DNA of 64,000 nt from Omphalotus guepiniiformis (Eukaryota; Basidiomycota; Agaricomycetes; Agaricales; Omphalotaceae): the NCBI GenBank assembly GCA_028554645.1, contig JAQOOI010000002.1, forward strand, positions 62,001 to 126,000, read 5' to 3'. Numbering within the stretch: the stretch's first letter is position 1; the number at the start of each line of letters is the position of its first letter. Shown here piece after piece: positions 1-10,152 of this stretch. A program made the position numbers and the translations under genes. The notes beneath the pieces are model-generated. The model made no database searches, was not told where the DNA came from, and saw only the letters and a list, made by a program, of their open reading frames with translations.

Positions 1-76
1 TGCCTGCAAGCCGACATCAGAGACAACGCGAAACAAATCAATCTGAAGGCACTCACGTACTATAAAGGATGGTATC

Positions 77-250
77 CTATGCCACAACACAAAATGCGCT
101 GAGATTGGAACCGCCATACTCCTCATTGACCGGTATGGGAGAGGAGGGTGAGGGAGCCTTGGAAACGTCAGTCTCACAGGATTGAGCGACGAGTTGTGCA
201 TCGCAGATAGATGCAGGTAGAGCAAGTTCAAGCGAGTCAAAGCAGTCCAT
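77..250 (-). CDS. Mating pheromone precursor (CaaX lipopeptide), 57 aa
   Basis: This single-exon gene encodes a small precursor of the fungal a-factor-like class, which is farnesylated, cleaved and exported to activate a STE3 receptor on a compatible partner. The protein starts MDCFDSLELA, matching the MDxF start common in basidiomycete pheromones, and ends SAFCVVA, a CaaX box with Cys at residue 54 followed directly by a TAG stop. A likely processing site is at the acidic NEEY stretch (residues 42-45), which would leave a mature peptide of about 10-12 residues ending in the modified Cys. The length is typical for the family. It lies downstream of the receptor at 2445-4041 on the same strand. 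The cleavage site is inferred. Confidence 0.85.
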   Translation of the reverse strand: MDCFDSLELALPASICDAQLVAQSCETDVSKAPSPSSPIPVNEEYGGSNLSAFCVVA

Positions 251-1500
251 TAGCGATGAGGGATAGGTGAAGGACAGTAAGTGATGTCGATATGTATCGC
301 TGGAGGAAAGTTGATTGATAGTCCGAGTCGAGGCTATTGAGGTAGGCGGGATTGTAAGAAAACTTTTGCAGGAGTGGCACCGCCTTTTATTCTTTTATTC
401 AAGTGACAGAAGAATGGTTTCAAGATGGCATTGTCTCTGTCGGAATTGTGGTCATTGTGCCTCCAGAATAGGTACTAAGGTAGACCAGGGACAATAGGCT
501 TAGTCATAGTGGCAGAACAATGGTGAAAAACACACTCACGTGATAGCGTGCCGGAGGTGCCGTAAATGGACCATCCGACGTTGCCGGTAGCGCTTGGTAG
601 CGCCCCAAACACGCTGCTGGAGTATAACGGTTGTAGCAGCTTGCATGGCTCACAGTGCGCACGGCACACCGTTCATTTTGTAACAGTGTCAGATAAGGCG
701 CAGCCGCGGACGTACTTGAAGCGCATATTCGGATTTTACTAACCGCCATATTGCCACAACTGGCAGTAGCAGCCTGATACAGTGATAGCAACGGGGCAAC
801 GTTCATCTGCCCAAGATTTGCTGAGATCAAGTAAAAAGGGCCGACAACTGGATGTGCCCTGTGTCTTTTTTTCATCTCCTCTTTCCTTAAACTCAGTATC
901 GTCTCAGGCGTATTTCAAGCGTCATTTCTCGCAAGTTGGCCGTCGTCCGACATGAGCAGAGAAATGTACCACTATTAGCTATTTCACTTACACCATCCAC
1001 TACTTATAAAACACAGGCAGAGAAATCAAAGGTTTTGCCCACAATGTGGAAATTGAGGAGCTGATAAGAATAATAATACAGTACACTATCGCTACATTGT
1101 GGTATATAAAGTCAAAGTAGACCACGGATAGGAAGCACACCCAAGAGGAAAGGAATAATAGACAAGTGAGGGTGTCGAGAGTGGAAAATCATCAATGCTA
1201 AAACGAGTGTATGATCGCTATTGATGAGCAAGGGGAAAAAAAGTCAAGATTGAAGCCCTGGCCTGCTATCAAAGCGACCGAAACAAAGAAACAGTGACCT
1301 AGAGTAATAAAGGATGTAAGCAACGTGAAGCAGATGCTGAAGATGTTTGAACGAGCCTACCATGGTTTGATGGCCAAGAGAAGATCGAAGTGCAATAGCA
1401 ATAAATAGGTTTGAAAATTGCTGGATATACAAACGTCAGCTGGAGGGATAGGAGCCTTGATTCTATGTAGCGCGGACTCACGTAAAGCAGATTGCTTCAA
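251..1500. other. Intergenic stretch between the two pheromone genes
   Basis: I see no convincing gene here. Both strands were read for CaaX-ending short frames and none was found. On the minus strand around 480-870 there is an open frame and a plausible GT..AG intron near 480-545, but joining it gives a short, unrecognisable product. Confidence 0.4.
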
Positions 1501-1665
1501 TCAAGCCACGACGCACCAAGCAGTGACGCCTATACCGCCGCCTGCTTCTTGGTCCACTGGGGAGGGAGGGAGCGAGTGGAGCTCAGAAGAGTCGATAGAT
1601 GTCAGATATTGAATATCGTCAAGGGGAGCAGGAGCAATGAGCGATAGCGTTTCGAAAGTGTCCAT
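1501..1665 (-). CDS. Mating pheromone precursor (CaaX lipopeptide), 54 aa
   Basis: This is a second single-exon pheromone precursor gene. The protein begins MDTFETLSLIAPAP, the MDTF start typical of agaricomycete pheromone precursors, and ends GVTAWCVVA with a CVVA prenylation box at residues 51-54 followed by TGA. The segment after an acidic stretch (VDQEAGGGIG, residues 37-46) would form a mature peptide of roughly 10-14 residues ending in farnesyl-cysteine. The C-terminal peptide differs from that of the gene at 77-250 (GVTAWC against NLSAFC), so the two probably have different receptor specificities; this is inference. It lies about 0.8 kb downstream of the receptor at 2445-4041, same strand. 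Confidence 0.88.
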   Translation of the reverse strand: MDTFETLSLIAPAPLDDIQYLTSIDSSELHSLPPSPVDQEAGGGIGVTAWCVVA

Positions 1666-2060
1666 TTGCTAGTATACGATGTTGAATAGATAAAACGTGT
1701 GGGTTGGCGAAAGCGAAGTTTGTTGAGGTCTGCTTTGGCTGGAGAGCCTTGATTTTTATAATCAAGAGCAGTTATGGCAAGGCATTGTGGATAGACAATA
1801 AGATGAGGATGTCCATTGTTGTACCCTAGACAATGGCCAGAAGCCAGCTGCAGGTAAGAGGCATTAGTCACGAACAATAACACACGTGCCTTGCCTGCCT
1901 TCCAGCTGCACGGCATCTCGGCATAACGAATTTGTCCTCCGCCTTTTTTTTTCCTTTTTGTTTTTTTTTTCTTGAGTGCCAATGCGGCTCCCCGTATGCA
2001 TACAGTATGTAATAGTATCATTGCCATCCCATGCCTAGTGTACTAGCTGTATATACTACG

Positions 2061-2166
2061 GCTGAGACCCGCGAGTTTTTCGCGCCAAAAACACGGTTTC
2101 CGAAAAGTATGTACTCGTTTAAAACAAGTCGTCGTTTTTGGCCTCCAAAAACTCACGGGCCTCAGC
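2061..2166. repeat. Short foldback (MITE-like) element
   Basis: The two ends are near-perfect inverted repeats. GCTGAGACCCGCGAGTTTTT at the left matches, with two differences, the reverse complement of the right end, which finishes AAAAACTCACGGGCCTCAGC. The central part of about 60 bp is AT-rich. It has no coding capacity and lies between the pheromone gene at 1501-1665 and the receptor. I could not define a target-site duplication. Confidence 0.6.
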
Positions 2167-2444
2167 GCCCTTCCTCGTGTCGGTCCAGTGACAATACTCT
2201 TACTATCCCATCTTTCTATGCGTCGGCATCATCACTCGCAATGCTGCTGTTTATCTTGCTAATCTCGCAAAATTCAAGTCTCACATTACACTGTAACGGT
2301 TAATGTGGCCATAAATGTCAGGACTGCTCAGAGATGCGCCAAGTGGCACTTGTCAATTGTTGGGTCATTTGGATTTTAATAATACTACGTAGATACCGAT
2401 ACATGAATTACGTGGAATGGCAGAGAAAGTGGTCATAGTGCTGA

Positions 2445-4041
2445 TTATATCGCTCGAGGGAGCCGGTCCCTATGTGGAGCGTTCTGTTCGTATATACTAT
2501 CAGAAAGTCTTTCGTAGGAATGAAAGGCGGTGTCATCATTGAAGTCCGTAAATGAATCATGGCTCGATGACGGAGAGTTGTTGTTGCTTTGATCCACAGT
2601 AGAAGAATACACGGAGGACAGGTCGTTGGAACGTTTTTCTTGCGGACTGATATGCAGGTCCGGGTGCTTTGGTTCGTAGGCAGGGAGAGAAGAAGGTGAT
2701 GAGGGTGATGAAGGTAGACTGTAGGCCGGAGGGATAGGGCTATTGACGATTACACTGGAAGGGATTGGCTTCTTGAATTGTCTACAGCACATAATTAGTT
2801 GCCAGTAACCAAACGAAAAGTAGGATACGAACCCAGAGGAACCAGCAGCAAGCAACGCTTTGCCTGTCGCGACAGGGAAGCCAAGTTTCTTTCGAATGAG
2901 CATATACAGCATGCGGTAGTGTTTGCGGGCCTCCTCGGCGAAACCGAAGAAAGCAAAGAACACTAATGAGCACACTGGAGCAGACCATCGTGTAAGCTCA
3001 AGCCCACTTGAGAGCAAATGGTTGCTTCGCCAAAGAACAGAGGGAATCTGCTCGACCCTCGAGAAGTCGAAATGGGTATCGGCCCAACTGTGCCATAGGC
3101 CTATCGGAGTAGCAGCGGTATTCAACCATATCATGAAAATAGCGAGCGGTGTAGTGCAGAGCATTTCCGTCATGGCAAGAGCCATGAGTCGGAAATATCT
3201 ACCCATTGTCAATGTCTTGTTAGAAGACATGAATTGTGAGAACTCGATGCGCCTGCGCGCAAAAGCTCGGAGAGATAGAACTAGATGCATAATTAATGAG
3301 AGTGGCTCATTAGATAGTGAGAAACCGAGATTTACCACAATAGACTGCGGAAATTAATCCGAGCACGATGGGCCACATGGATGAAATAAAATACATAGGC
3401 AGGGAGTTGTATAAGGCAGGGTAGCATCCAACGTCCTCGTATATATTGAAGCGGTGTCCTTGAATGATATATTCTAAGAGTCCCAACATGAATTAATGAA
3501 AGGAAAACAACTGAACTGACTTACGGAGGGCGATGTAAACCAGGGGCCATAATACACAGATAAGAGAGTCAATGAGTATAGCTCTTCTTTTCTGAAAGCG
3601 AGGGAGAGCATTAATGGGACGGATAGAGCAACATGAATACCAGATGGACCAGATGGACCCACCTCCGCCAAACTTATAGAAACAGCTTGAGCACTAGCAA
3701 TCTTATACAGACGTCTATTAATACATAGAGATGCAGAGGGTAGCCCGACAGATGCTCCCAGCATAATCCGAATAGCTGTGCAACGAGTGAGCCTCAAAGA
3801 AGGACGCGAACTGTTGACTGTACGCACAAATATCACACCAAATCGGTGCGGGATTCAACGCATTGCCAGCCCATACGATAGAGTTGACAAACTGATTCAG
3901 GCAGGCCAAGGATGCCCAGATCATATAGTAAACTGTGCCAGAATTCCAAGCTCGGAGATGCCATGGCAAGGGTATCAAAGGAAGGATGAAACCAAAGAAA
4001 GCGAAAATCGAAAACAGAGGATAAGTCGGGTCGGTGAACAT
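2445..4041 (-). CDS. STE3-type pheromone receptor 1 (GPCR), six exons, about 438 aa
   Basis: This is a seven-transmembrane receptor for lipopeptide pheromones at the cell surface, coupled to a G protein and the mating MAP-kinase cascade. By my splicing the exons are 4041-3828, 3775-3663, 3591-3525, 3473-3336, 3280-2833 and 2781-2445 (1317 nt, in frame throughout). It starts MFTDPTYPLF. Family signatures are PLPWHLRAWNSGT, WASLACLNQFVNSIVW, PIWCDIS, SLCINRRLYKIA, KRRAILIDS, QGHRFNIYEDVGCYP and the FFAFFGFAEEARKHYR end of the last helix. A Ser/Pro-rich cytoplasmic tail of about 120 residues follows. Intron 5 (51 nt) is in frame, so a retained form would add 17 residues. Two pheromone genes lie downstream on the same strand. 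Confidence 0.92.
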
Positions 4042-5770
4042 AGTGGCCCGTCGAAGAACGATAGTTGTAGACCTGAAGGTCGAAGCACTGAAGGAAGGTG
4101 AGTTGCCTCCAACTTTTCACCATTATAAGTTATACGCGTTTTCCTGGCCCTTTGTAACATTGTTCGTCAAAGAGACAATGGGCGCCATTGTGACCTATTG
4201 TGACCATGCGTGATATCTAGTTTCAAGCTCCGCTACGTGTCACGTGTACGGCAGGCATTTCCGAATCCGTCAGAAAAGTCTCCGTTTTCGGATGCATAAT
4301 GGGGACTTCAACCATTTCAAGTCATACAATGGGGTTTTCACCCAAATATTTGGGGCTCCCAACGACCTTGCCATTTGCTTATATTACCACTGACCTGACT
4401 GTCCCTTCTAGGGATCTTTGATTCTTTTTGTCGGATCACGTTCGAGGCCTTGAAAGTGCCCACGGCTCATATCACTGCTGCTCCTGAAGCGCTGAAATTC
4501 TCTGGGCAGTGAGCTATAGGGATTCAGAAGGTATTTGCCACATGTAATCTCTTTTCATCGGCTCTCAAGTGCCGACCTTTCCTGTTTTACAGTGATACCT
4601 TTCCTGCCTTCGCGCATACGACTGGGGGATATTACGACTCCTTCCATTCCATATAACTGTACCTCTGCATGCCATGGCCTCTGCAATCCATGGTGGATGA
4701 ATTCGACATCAATCGGAATTGGATAATGGTCAAACAGTTGTTGAGCGTTTCTGGCCAACGTTGGCTCATGTCCTGAAGTCGATTGTGTATGGGGCAGATT
4801 TCCATATCTCGGTGCGTCTCTGTCTCAGACAAGCTATATCGAGACTCGTTGTATTTCTGGCAGTACACCCATGATACCTCTGAGGTGATTGTGTTCCTTC
4901 CCGTTGCGGCTCAGCAATATTCTCGATCTCAAATGAATGAAGTCTTCAATAATCTGTTGATATTGATGCCTACTCGCCGACGTCTCGCCACATCCCTGTA
5001 CGCCTTGGCTTCTCATGGATGAATCACCAATGTTGTCATGCGCCCACTCCTTGCTACTGTGATCCAGGTTCCTCGTTAGTTGGATTCTCTTGATGAACCA
5101 AGATCCCAGCCAGTAATCTCGCTGTTCTGGTAGCCAATATTCGGTCATGTGGTTATGTAGACTTCAGACTCACCTCAGGCTGGTCTTGACTTCGAAGAGC
5201 GCGACGAGGAAAGCCAGACAGACGCCGTCTTTCTCTACCCCTTGCAAGTAGACTTAGATGCCGGATATCTACCTCCTGGACTCGATACTCTTGTCCGACA
5301 TTGTCTTGCGCAGCAGCAAGCCGCCACTCGTTCACCCAGTGTTCATGGTCGCGAACTTTGGTCCGTCTTGCGCACGCAATGGCAGACCGCCACTCACTCT
5401 ACATTCCCTTCTTCTGTCTTCTTGCACTTGATCTTCTATTCATATTTTCGGTTTTCCTTCACCCCACAGCCAAATTTATTACAGTTGTAGCGGTAGATGT
5501 CTGTTTGTATTGTTAGTTTCTCTGTTGTTCTCAACATGATTTATAGTATACTAACTAACAACTTGGCCGCGTAAGGGATTCCGAGTCATCATTTCTTTTC
5601 AGTATGACCTTGAAGATATCCAGCACTTCGTCAGTATCTGTTCGCTCTTGCTGTCCCGATGCTGCTTGAAGCTTGCCGTACTCGTTAGCCTTGACCTTGA
5701 CAGGGCGTGAGCAAAGCTTGAAAGGGCGTTGCTCATGTATGCTCACCAGCGGTGGTGAGCGTCACGTCCA
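4042..5770. repeat. Intergenic region with a decayed copy of the duplicated arm
   Basis: No intact gene is visible. From roughly 4980 to 5240 the sequence resembles 6180-6440 and 13840-14110 (shared blocks such as GATGAACCAAGATCCCAG and CTTCGAAGAGCGCGACGAGG with small changes). On the minus strand, parts of this copy and the one near 6158-6376 keep a similar frame (LGSWFI..IQ..RNLD.S.KEW), suggesting the remains of a coding sequence I do not recognise. Confidence 0.5.
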
Positions 5771-8700
5771 AATAAGGCCCAACTCAGACTCAGACTCGGA
5801 CCACTTACTTAGCGCGTAGGGGTTTATCGTCGATGTTCCTGAGCTCTTGCTACGTTCAACAACCCAAGGTCGACGCTACCAGTGATATATTCAACACTGT
5901 AGTCAAGCTCAACCAAGTTGTCAGGCATGTTCGGCCAAGAAATGAGTTCAGACGTGTGGGGCAGACTTATTGTTTACCTGGTGAATTAGGGTGCGTATTT
6001 GCTACTTCATCGCAAGTCAATATAGAGACATTTATTGCATATATGGCAGCGCATCCATGGCACCTCTGCGGTGATATTACTCCTTCGTCCTTGGGGGACA
6101 GCAAACGTCATGATTCTATTCTCGTTCTCGAGGTTTTCAGAGATCTGTTGATTGATGTCAATTCGGGGACGTGTCGCCACATCTCTCACCACCTTGGCTT
6201 CTCATCGATGAATCACTAGTATTGATCTGCGTCCATTCCTTGAGACTCTGATCCAGGTTCCGCAATACTTGGATTTTCCTGATGAACCAAGATCCCAGGC
6301 AGTGATTTGTTGCGATATTCGGATGAGTGGTGTTGAAGTTACCCATGTTACGAGAAACTCCACGCCTAAGACTCATCTGGTCTCGACTTCGAGGAGCGCG
6401 ACGAGGAAAGCTAAACAGAACGCCATTTTTCTCTACCCTGTTGGCCGTTACCCTTCCTCCTGGAGAGACATACTCTTATCGGCAAATCTTACAGGCCAGA
6501 TCAGTGTTCAGGAGCACATGTATACATTTGATTCCTCGGATTGATACCCCTGCTTGCGCCGTATGGAACTGGAGGATGTCAACGTTGATGGGACAGTTCG
6601 GTCTGTTGCGTGCTTTCGTATCTTTCTTCTAATACGCTGATAGTATTCTATGGCCCGTCAATTTTGCGCATATAGTCATAATCTTTTGCTCTGTTCTGCA
6701 GTTCCCCCCTACAAACCTACAAACTTGAACTAGTAGGAAGTGGAGCACGTTGTCGGTTGTTACAACTACAGGACGCGAGGACGACGAATGACAACATTGA
6801 AAACTCCTACAGCTGAAGTGACCCGTTAATAAAATTCGACGGGATTGGACTTTGGGTATGTACGTCTATATACTTGATTTGGGTTAAGCCAACGCTCAGA
6901 AAGTACTTCAGACGTCAATACAACTCGAAATTCTTCTAGGGTATCACTCGCAATGCTCACCGCTATCCTTTTTCTTCTGTGGACACTACTTTCCTCGACA
7001 GTCGCATTTAAGCAACCTTATAACTACCTTGAAGCGCTTCAATCCTTTTCAACTGCGTAATTTCTTTCCAATTACTTGTATTCCAATTATAACTAACGCG
7101 TTGTTCCTCAGGAATACGGGTTTCTCGTCCATACTGAAGAACAATGAATCATCGCCTTTCGCAGAGGATGTCGTTGGTCGAATCGATGTGTTGACAACGA
7201 CTCTCGTTGGTTCAGAGTTCAACACCGAGTATTTGCTAGGCATGTCTGGAGACGATTCCACGGAAAATAGCACGCAACTCCTAGGAACACCTACTTCATT
7301 CACAATTCAATCTGCTGCAATTGAACCACCAGTCATCGCGGCGACCCTTATCATCGACTTTTTCTACCCCACGGTCAACCTCACAGTTCCTCTGCAGATT
7401 GATTTGTTCATCAACTACGATGATCATATGAAGATTCAATCTTATGATGCGGTGATTCGCCGATGGGACGAGTATTTCACCTATGTCACTACCCAGCTGG
7501 CTCCAAAAATATCCGAGGAGCTTGCCCAGGAGACTTCGAATCTGACTGAACTGGTTGCACTTCGAGCTGCGACGGACGTGTGTCAGGTCGCGACAGAGTC
7601 TTGTATTGGACAGGACCAGCAATACGATTCCCTTGACGCTTGCATGTCGTTCATGACGACTCAAATACCATTCGGGGAACCATGGGAGGCGGGAATGAAC
7701 ACTGGGCTCTGTCGATATATTCATAAGAATATGTACCTAAGTCTTGCATTTCGCGTCAAGGCTAACAGTTTCTGCTTAGATATGGTGAAGTACAATCCAG
7801 GAGTGTATTGTCCTCAAATCGGGCCATCCGGAGGGGATATGTGCATTTCTCGTGACTATGTTCAAGTCACCACTGCTGTGCCATTTAACAACACTCTACT
7901 TGCATACATTGCGAGTTTCAATGCTGCCGATATGAAGAATGTACCTCCGGCCAATGTTCTCGAGTTGGTGAAAATCCGGACAGAAGAGATTTCGATGACC
8001 ACAGTTGCCTTCGTATGTGCTTGTCTACAGTTTCTTCTGTCTTATCTTCAATAACACAATTTTAGTATCCAATCCCAGCCGTCCTCTATATGCTCTTTTT
8101 ATACATAGCCGCCAAAGTCATAGAAAAGACACTTTCCCGCTTCTCCCCGCAGTATTGCGACATATCTCTCGAGAATCGACGCAACACCGTCACGTACGTG
8201 ATGAATACTTGCATAACCACTGCTGCTCTCGTGCTCCAACTCATTTCATCACCCTGCCTCATCGAGAGGTACACCTTTACTGGTACGAACATGCTCAAAG
8301 CTGCTGGTCTCATGATATCGGGATTGTATATCTTTGAGCTGACCTATCGTCCAACGATGAGGCTTCCACTCGTTATACACCATCTCTGTACAATATCTGC
8401 CCAGGTGTTGTTATTGAGTGTACTGGCCAAAACAGGTCATCCCGCACTTATAGCTGCAGGTGAGATTTGGCTATTTCAGGCGACGACGGAGCAGAGCGTG
8501 TTTGTTGGGTTGATCCTATGTACGCCTTTTCTTTCAGTTCAAATTCAGACCCTGTTCGTTTCTGATTCCTTCCCAGATCGTCTGAAAATATCTGAAAAGT
8601 GGGCACGAGAAGTTCTGCGATTTTCTGCAGTCCAGTCCTTGTGAGTATTCCTGAGTCTTGCAGCACTTTACTTCTCATATTTCTCATATGTTCGTGTAAA

Positions 8701-9640
8701 TCAGTATCTTCAAGCTCAGCTTTGCATCCTATCTACTTGCCTTCTGGGCTCAACATCTTCGCCGGAATGACTCTTCACCGGATGACATCGCATTATCTGT
8801 TGTGCTCGTGATGATGCTGGTGCTATTGATGATCACTCAGATGTGCGTATGCAATAGAACTCTCACGAATGTAATTACTGACTGGCGGCAAATGTGACAC
8901 AGATATGGTACCTGGGCAGTGTGGTGTCTGGCAGCGAAGATCAACAATGGCATCAGAGCTCGCGATGAAATGACATTAGTTACTACCACAGGTCCGGCTT
9001 CCTCTCCCCGTTATCCGAAAACCACGTCAATGTCCACAACGAGTACTGCCGTAGATGTTGAGCCTGCAGTACACTTCGAGCCTCAAGACATGGAGGCGAT
9101 GGTCTGAACTTTTACTTACAAATTGATTGAAAAGAACTTCAAAGACAATGCATAACTCGAACTGCTGATATCTATATTCATCACTTTTGTCTTAAAAGAC
9201 TCGGGTGGACATGTAGGACATGATCATTTTGCAGGATCATTCATCGTGCAGAGCTTAAGCGCTTATCCATCCACAATCCATCTCGAGGCTTTGCAAGTTT
9301 GCAGGTCATCAGGCTAGCACCATGAGGTCGTATTGAATATTGGAGTGAGTGCTTCGAGATTTGTTCCTGTCAGTGCCTGAGAAAACATATTCAAATCACC
9401 CCAGAATGAGAAGCTCTACTCGAGAAGGGTTCTGCCTTTCATCAGCATCCAGAATATTCTCTCATGGCCATGAGTGCCCATCTCTTCAGCGCACAGCCTG
9501 TAGTATGATTCAGCTGGCCCCGCGGGATCAATCATGCAGGCGTCATTGGATCAGAAAGCAACGCCAAGCCACCTTTGTCTTTACTTACTGTACACCTACC
9601 TCTTTTCTTCATCTTCGTGACCGTGACACGCTCGCCCGCC
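5771..9640. repeat. Segmental duplication, left copy
   Basis: This stretch is collinear with 13481-17200. Similarity begins at AAGGCCCAACT, runs through the 5' flank (shared GGGGCAGACTTATTGT and GAATTAGGGTGCGT), the whole membrane-protein gene, and the 3' flank (GCTAGCACCATGAGGTCG and the TTTACTTACTGTACACCTAC block). Coding parts are much better conserved than flanks. Limits were judged by eye. Confidence 0.7.
6953..9107 (+). CDS. Secreted/multi-pass membrane protein, paralogue 1 (about 621 aa), unknown function
   Basis: I do not recognise a named gene. The protein begins with a signal peptide (MLTAILFLLWTLLSSTVAF). An extracellular domain follows with many N-glycosylation sites and a Cys-rich core (DVCQVATESCIGQDQQYDS, NTGLCRYIHKN, YCPQIGPSGGDMC). 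The C-terminal half is multi-pass membrane, including YPIPAVLYMLFLYIAAKV and a segment with paired His (LVIHHLCTISAQVLLLSVL) that vaguely recalls TLC-type domains. Exons by my reading: 6953-7056, 7112-8012, 8066-8519, 8577-8640, 8705-8842, 8903-9107 (1866 nt, in frame). At 7729-7779 paralogue 3 has an intron. Here the donor is AT, not GT, and the 51 nt stay open, which would add 17 residues if unspliced. Confidence 0.7.
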
Positions 9641-10152
9641 ACCCGCATACAACATAAAGTGGCAACCATTCGGTGAAGGTGGAGAGACAACTCTGGAACG
9701 CTGCCTCGAGTCGTATGCTGGATTAGGTGTACATACTCGAATCTCGCATACATTCACTCGGAATGCTGAATGTGGGATGACTTATACATAGGCTTGTCGT
9801 AGTGGTTCTTTTCTCTTGTTCTCCATATTGATCTCGAGTCTTAGGGGTGTTCTAAATATTGAACCAATTGGTAGGCTAAAAATGAAACTATCTACAGCTT
9901 CTTTCATCAACCACGGGACGGTACTACTTCAAGTTCATTCGCCACGGCCGCTGTCAGTTTTTATGATATTAGGCTCATGATATGCCTGCTGGCGGAGACA
10001 AACTTCAATGTCGAAGTCGGAATGATGTAGTGATAAGATATGCCCCGCACTGGTCCCACTCGGCACGGTGTATTCTGTGGACTTGATTTGGAATGACGGG
10101 CAACCTAATCATCATAAAATATTGGAAGTTCGTTTGTTCTGGTCCCTCAGCA
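9641..10152. other. Intergenic region before paralogue 2
   Basis: Nothing recognisable. No CaaX-ending short frame was seen on either strand. The sequence just upstream of 10153 is more diverged from the upstream sequences of paralogues 1 and 3 than those are from each other. Confidence 0.4.

Noticed and set aside
504..875. 123-codon minus-strand ORF between the pheromone genes
   Set aside because: Low-similarity composition, no recognisable motif, and splice-joined alternatives end quickly.
1602..2027. 141-codon minus-strand ORF
   Set aside because: It overlaps the start of the pheromone gene and includes a Lys run encoded by a homopolymer stretch; no domain is seen.
3718..4041. 107-codon ORF starting at the receptor 1 start codon
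   Set aside because: Its last third is the unspliced first intron; the real exon ends at 3828.
4155..4203. Short plus-strand frame ending CDLL like a CaaX box
   Set aside because: There is no ATG before an in-frame stop and no pheromone-like N-terminus; residue types do not fit a farnesylation box.
5301..5516. Plus-strand ORF of 71 codons ending CLYC
   Set aside because: Tyr in the CaaX core is unsuitable, the start does not resemble a pheromone precursor, and the region is part of a decayed repeat.
7029..8054. Single 341-codon ORF as a complete gene
   Set aside because: Comparison with paralogue 3 shows it starts within intron 1 and runs into a later intron; the true start is at 6953.
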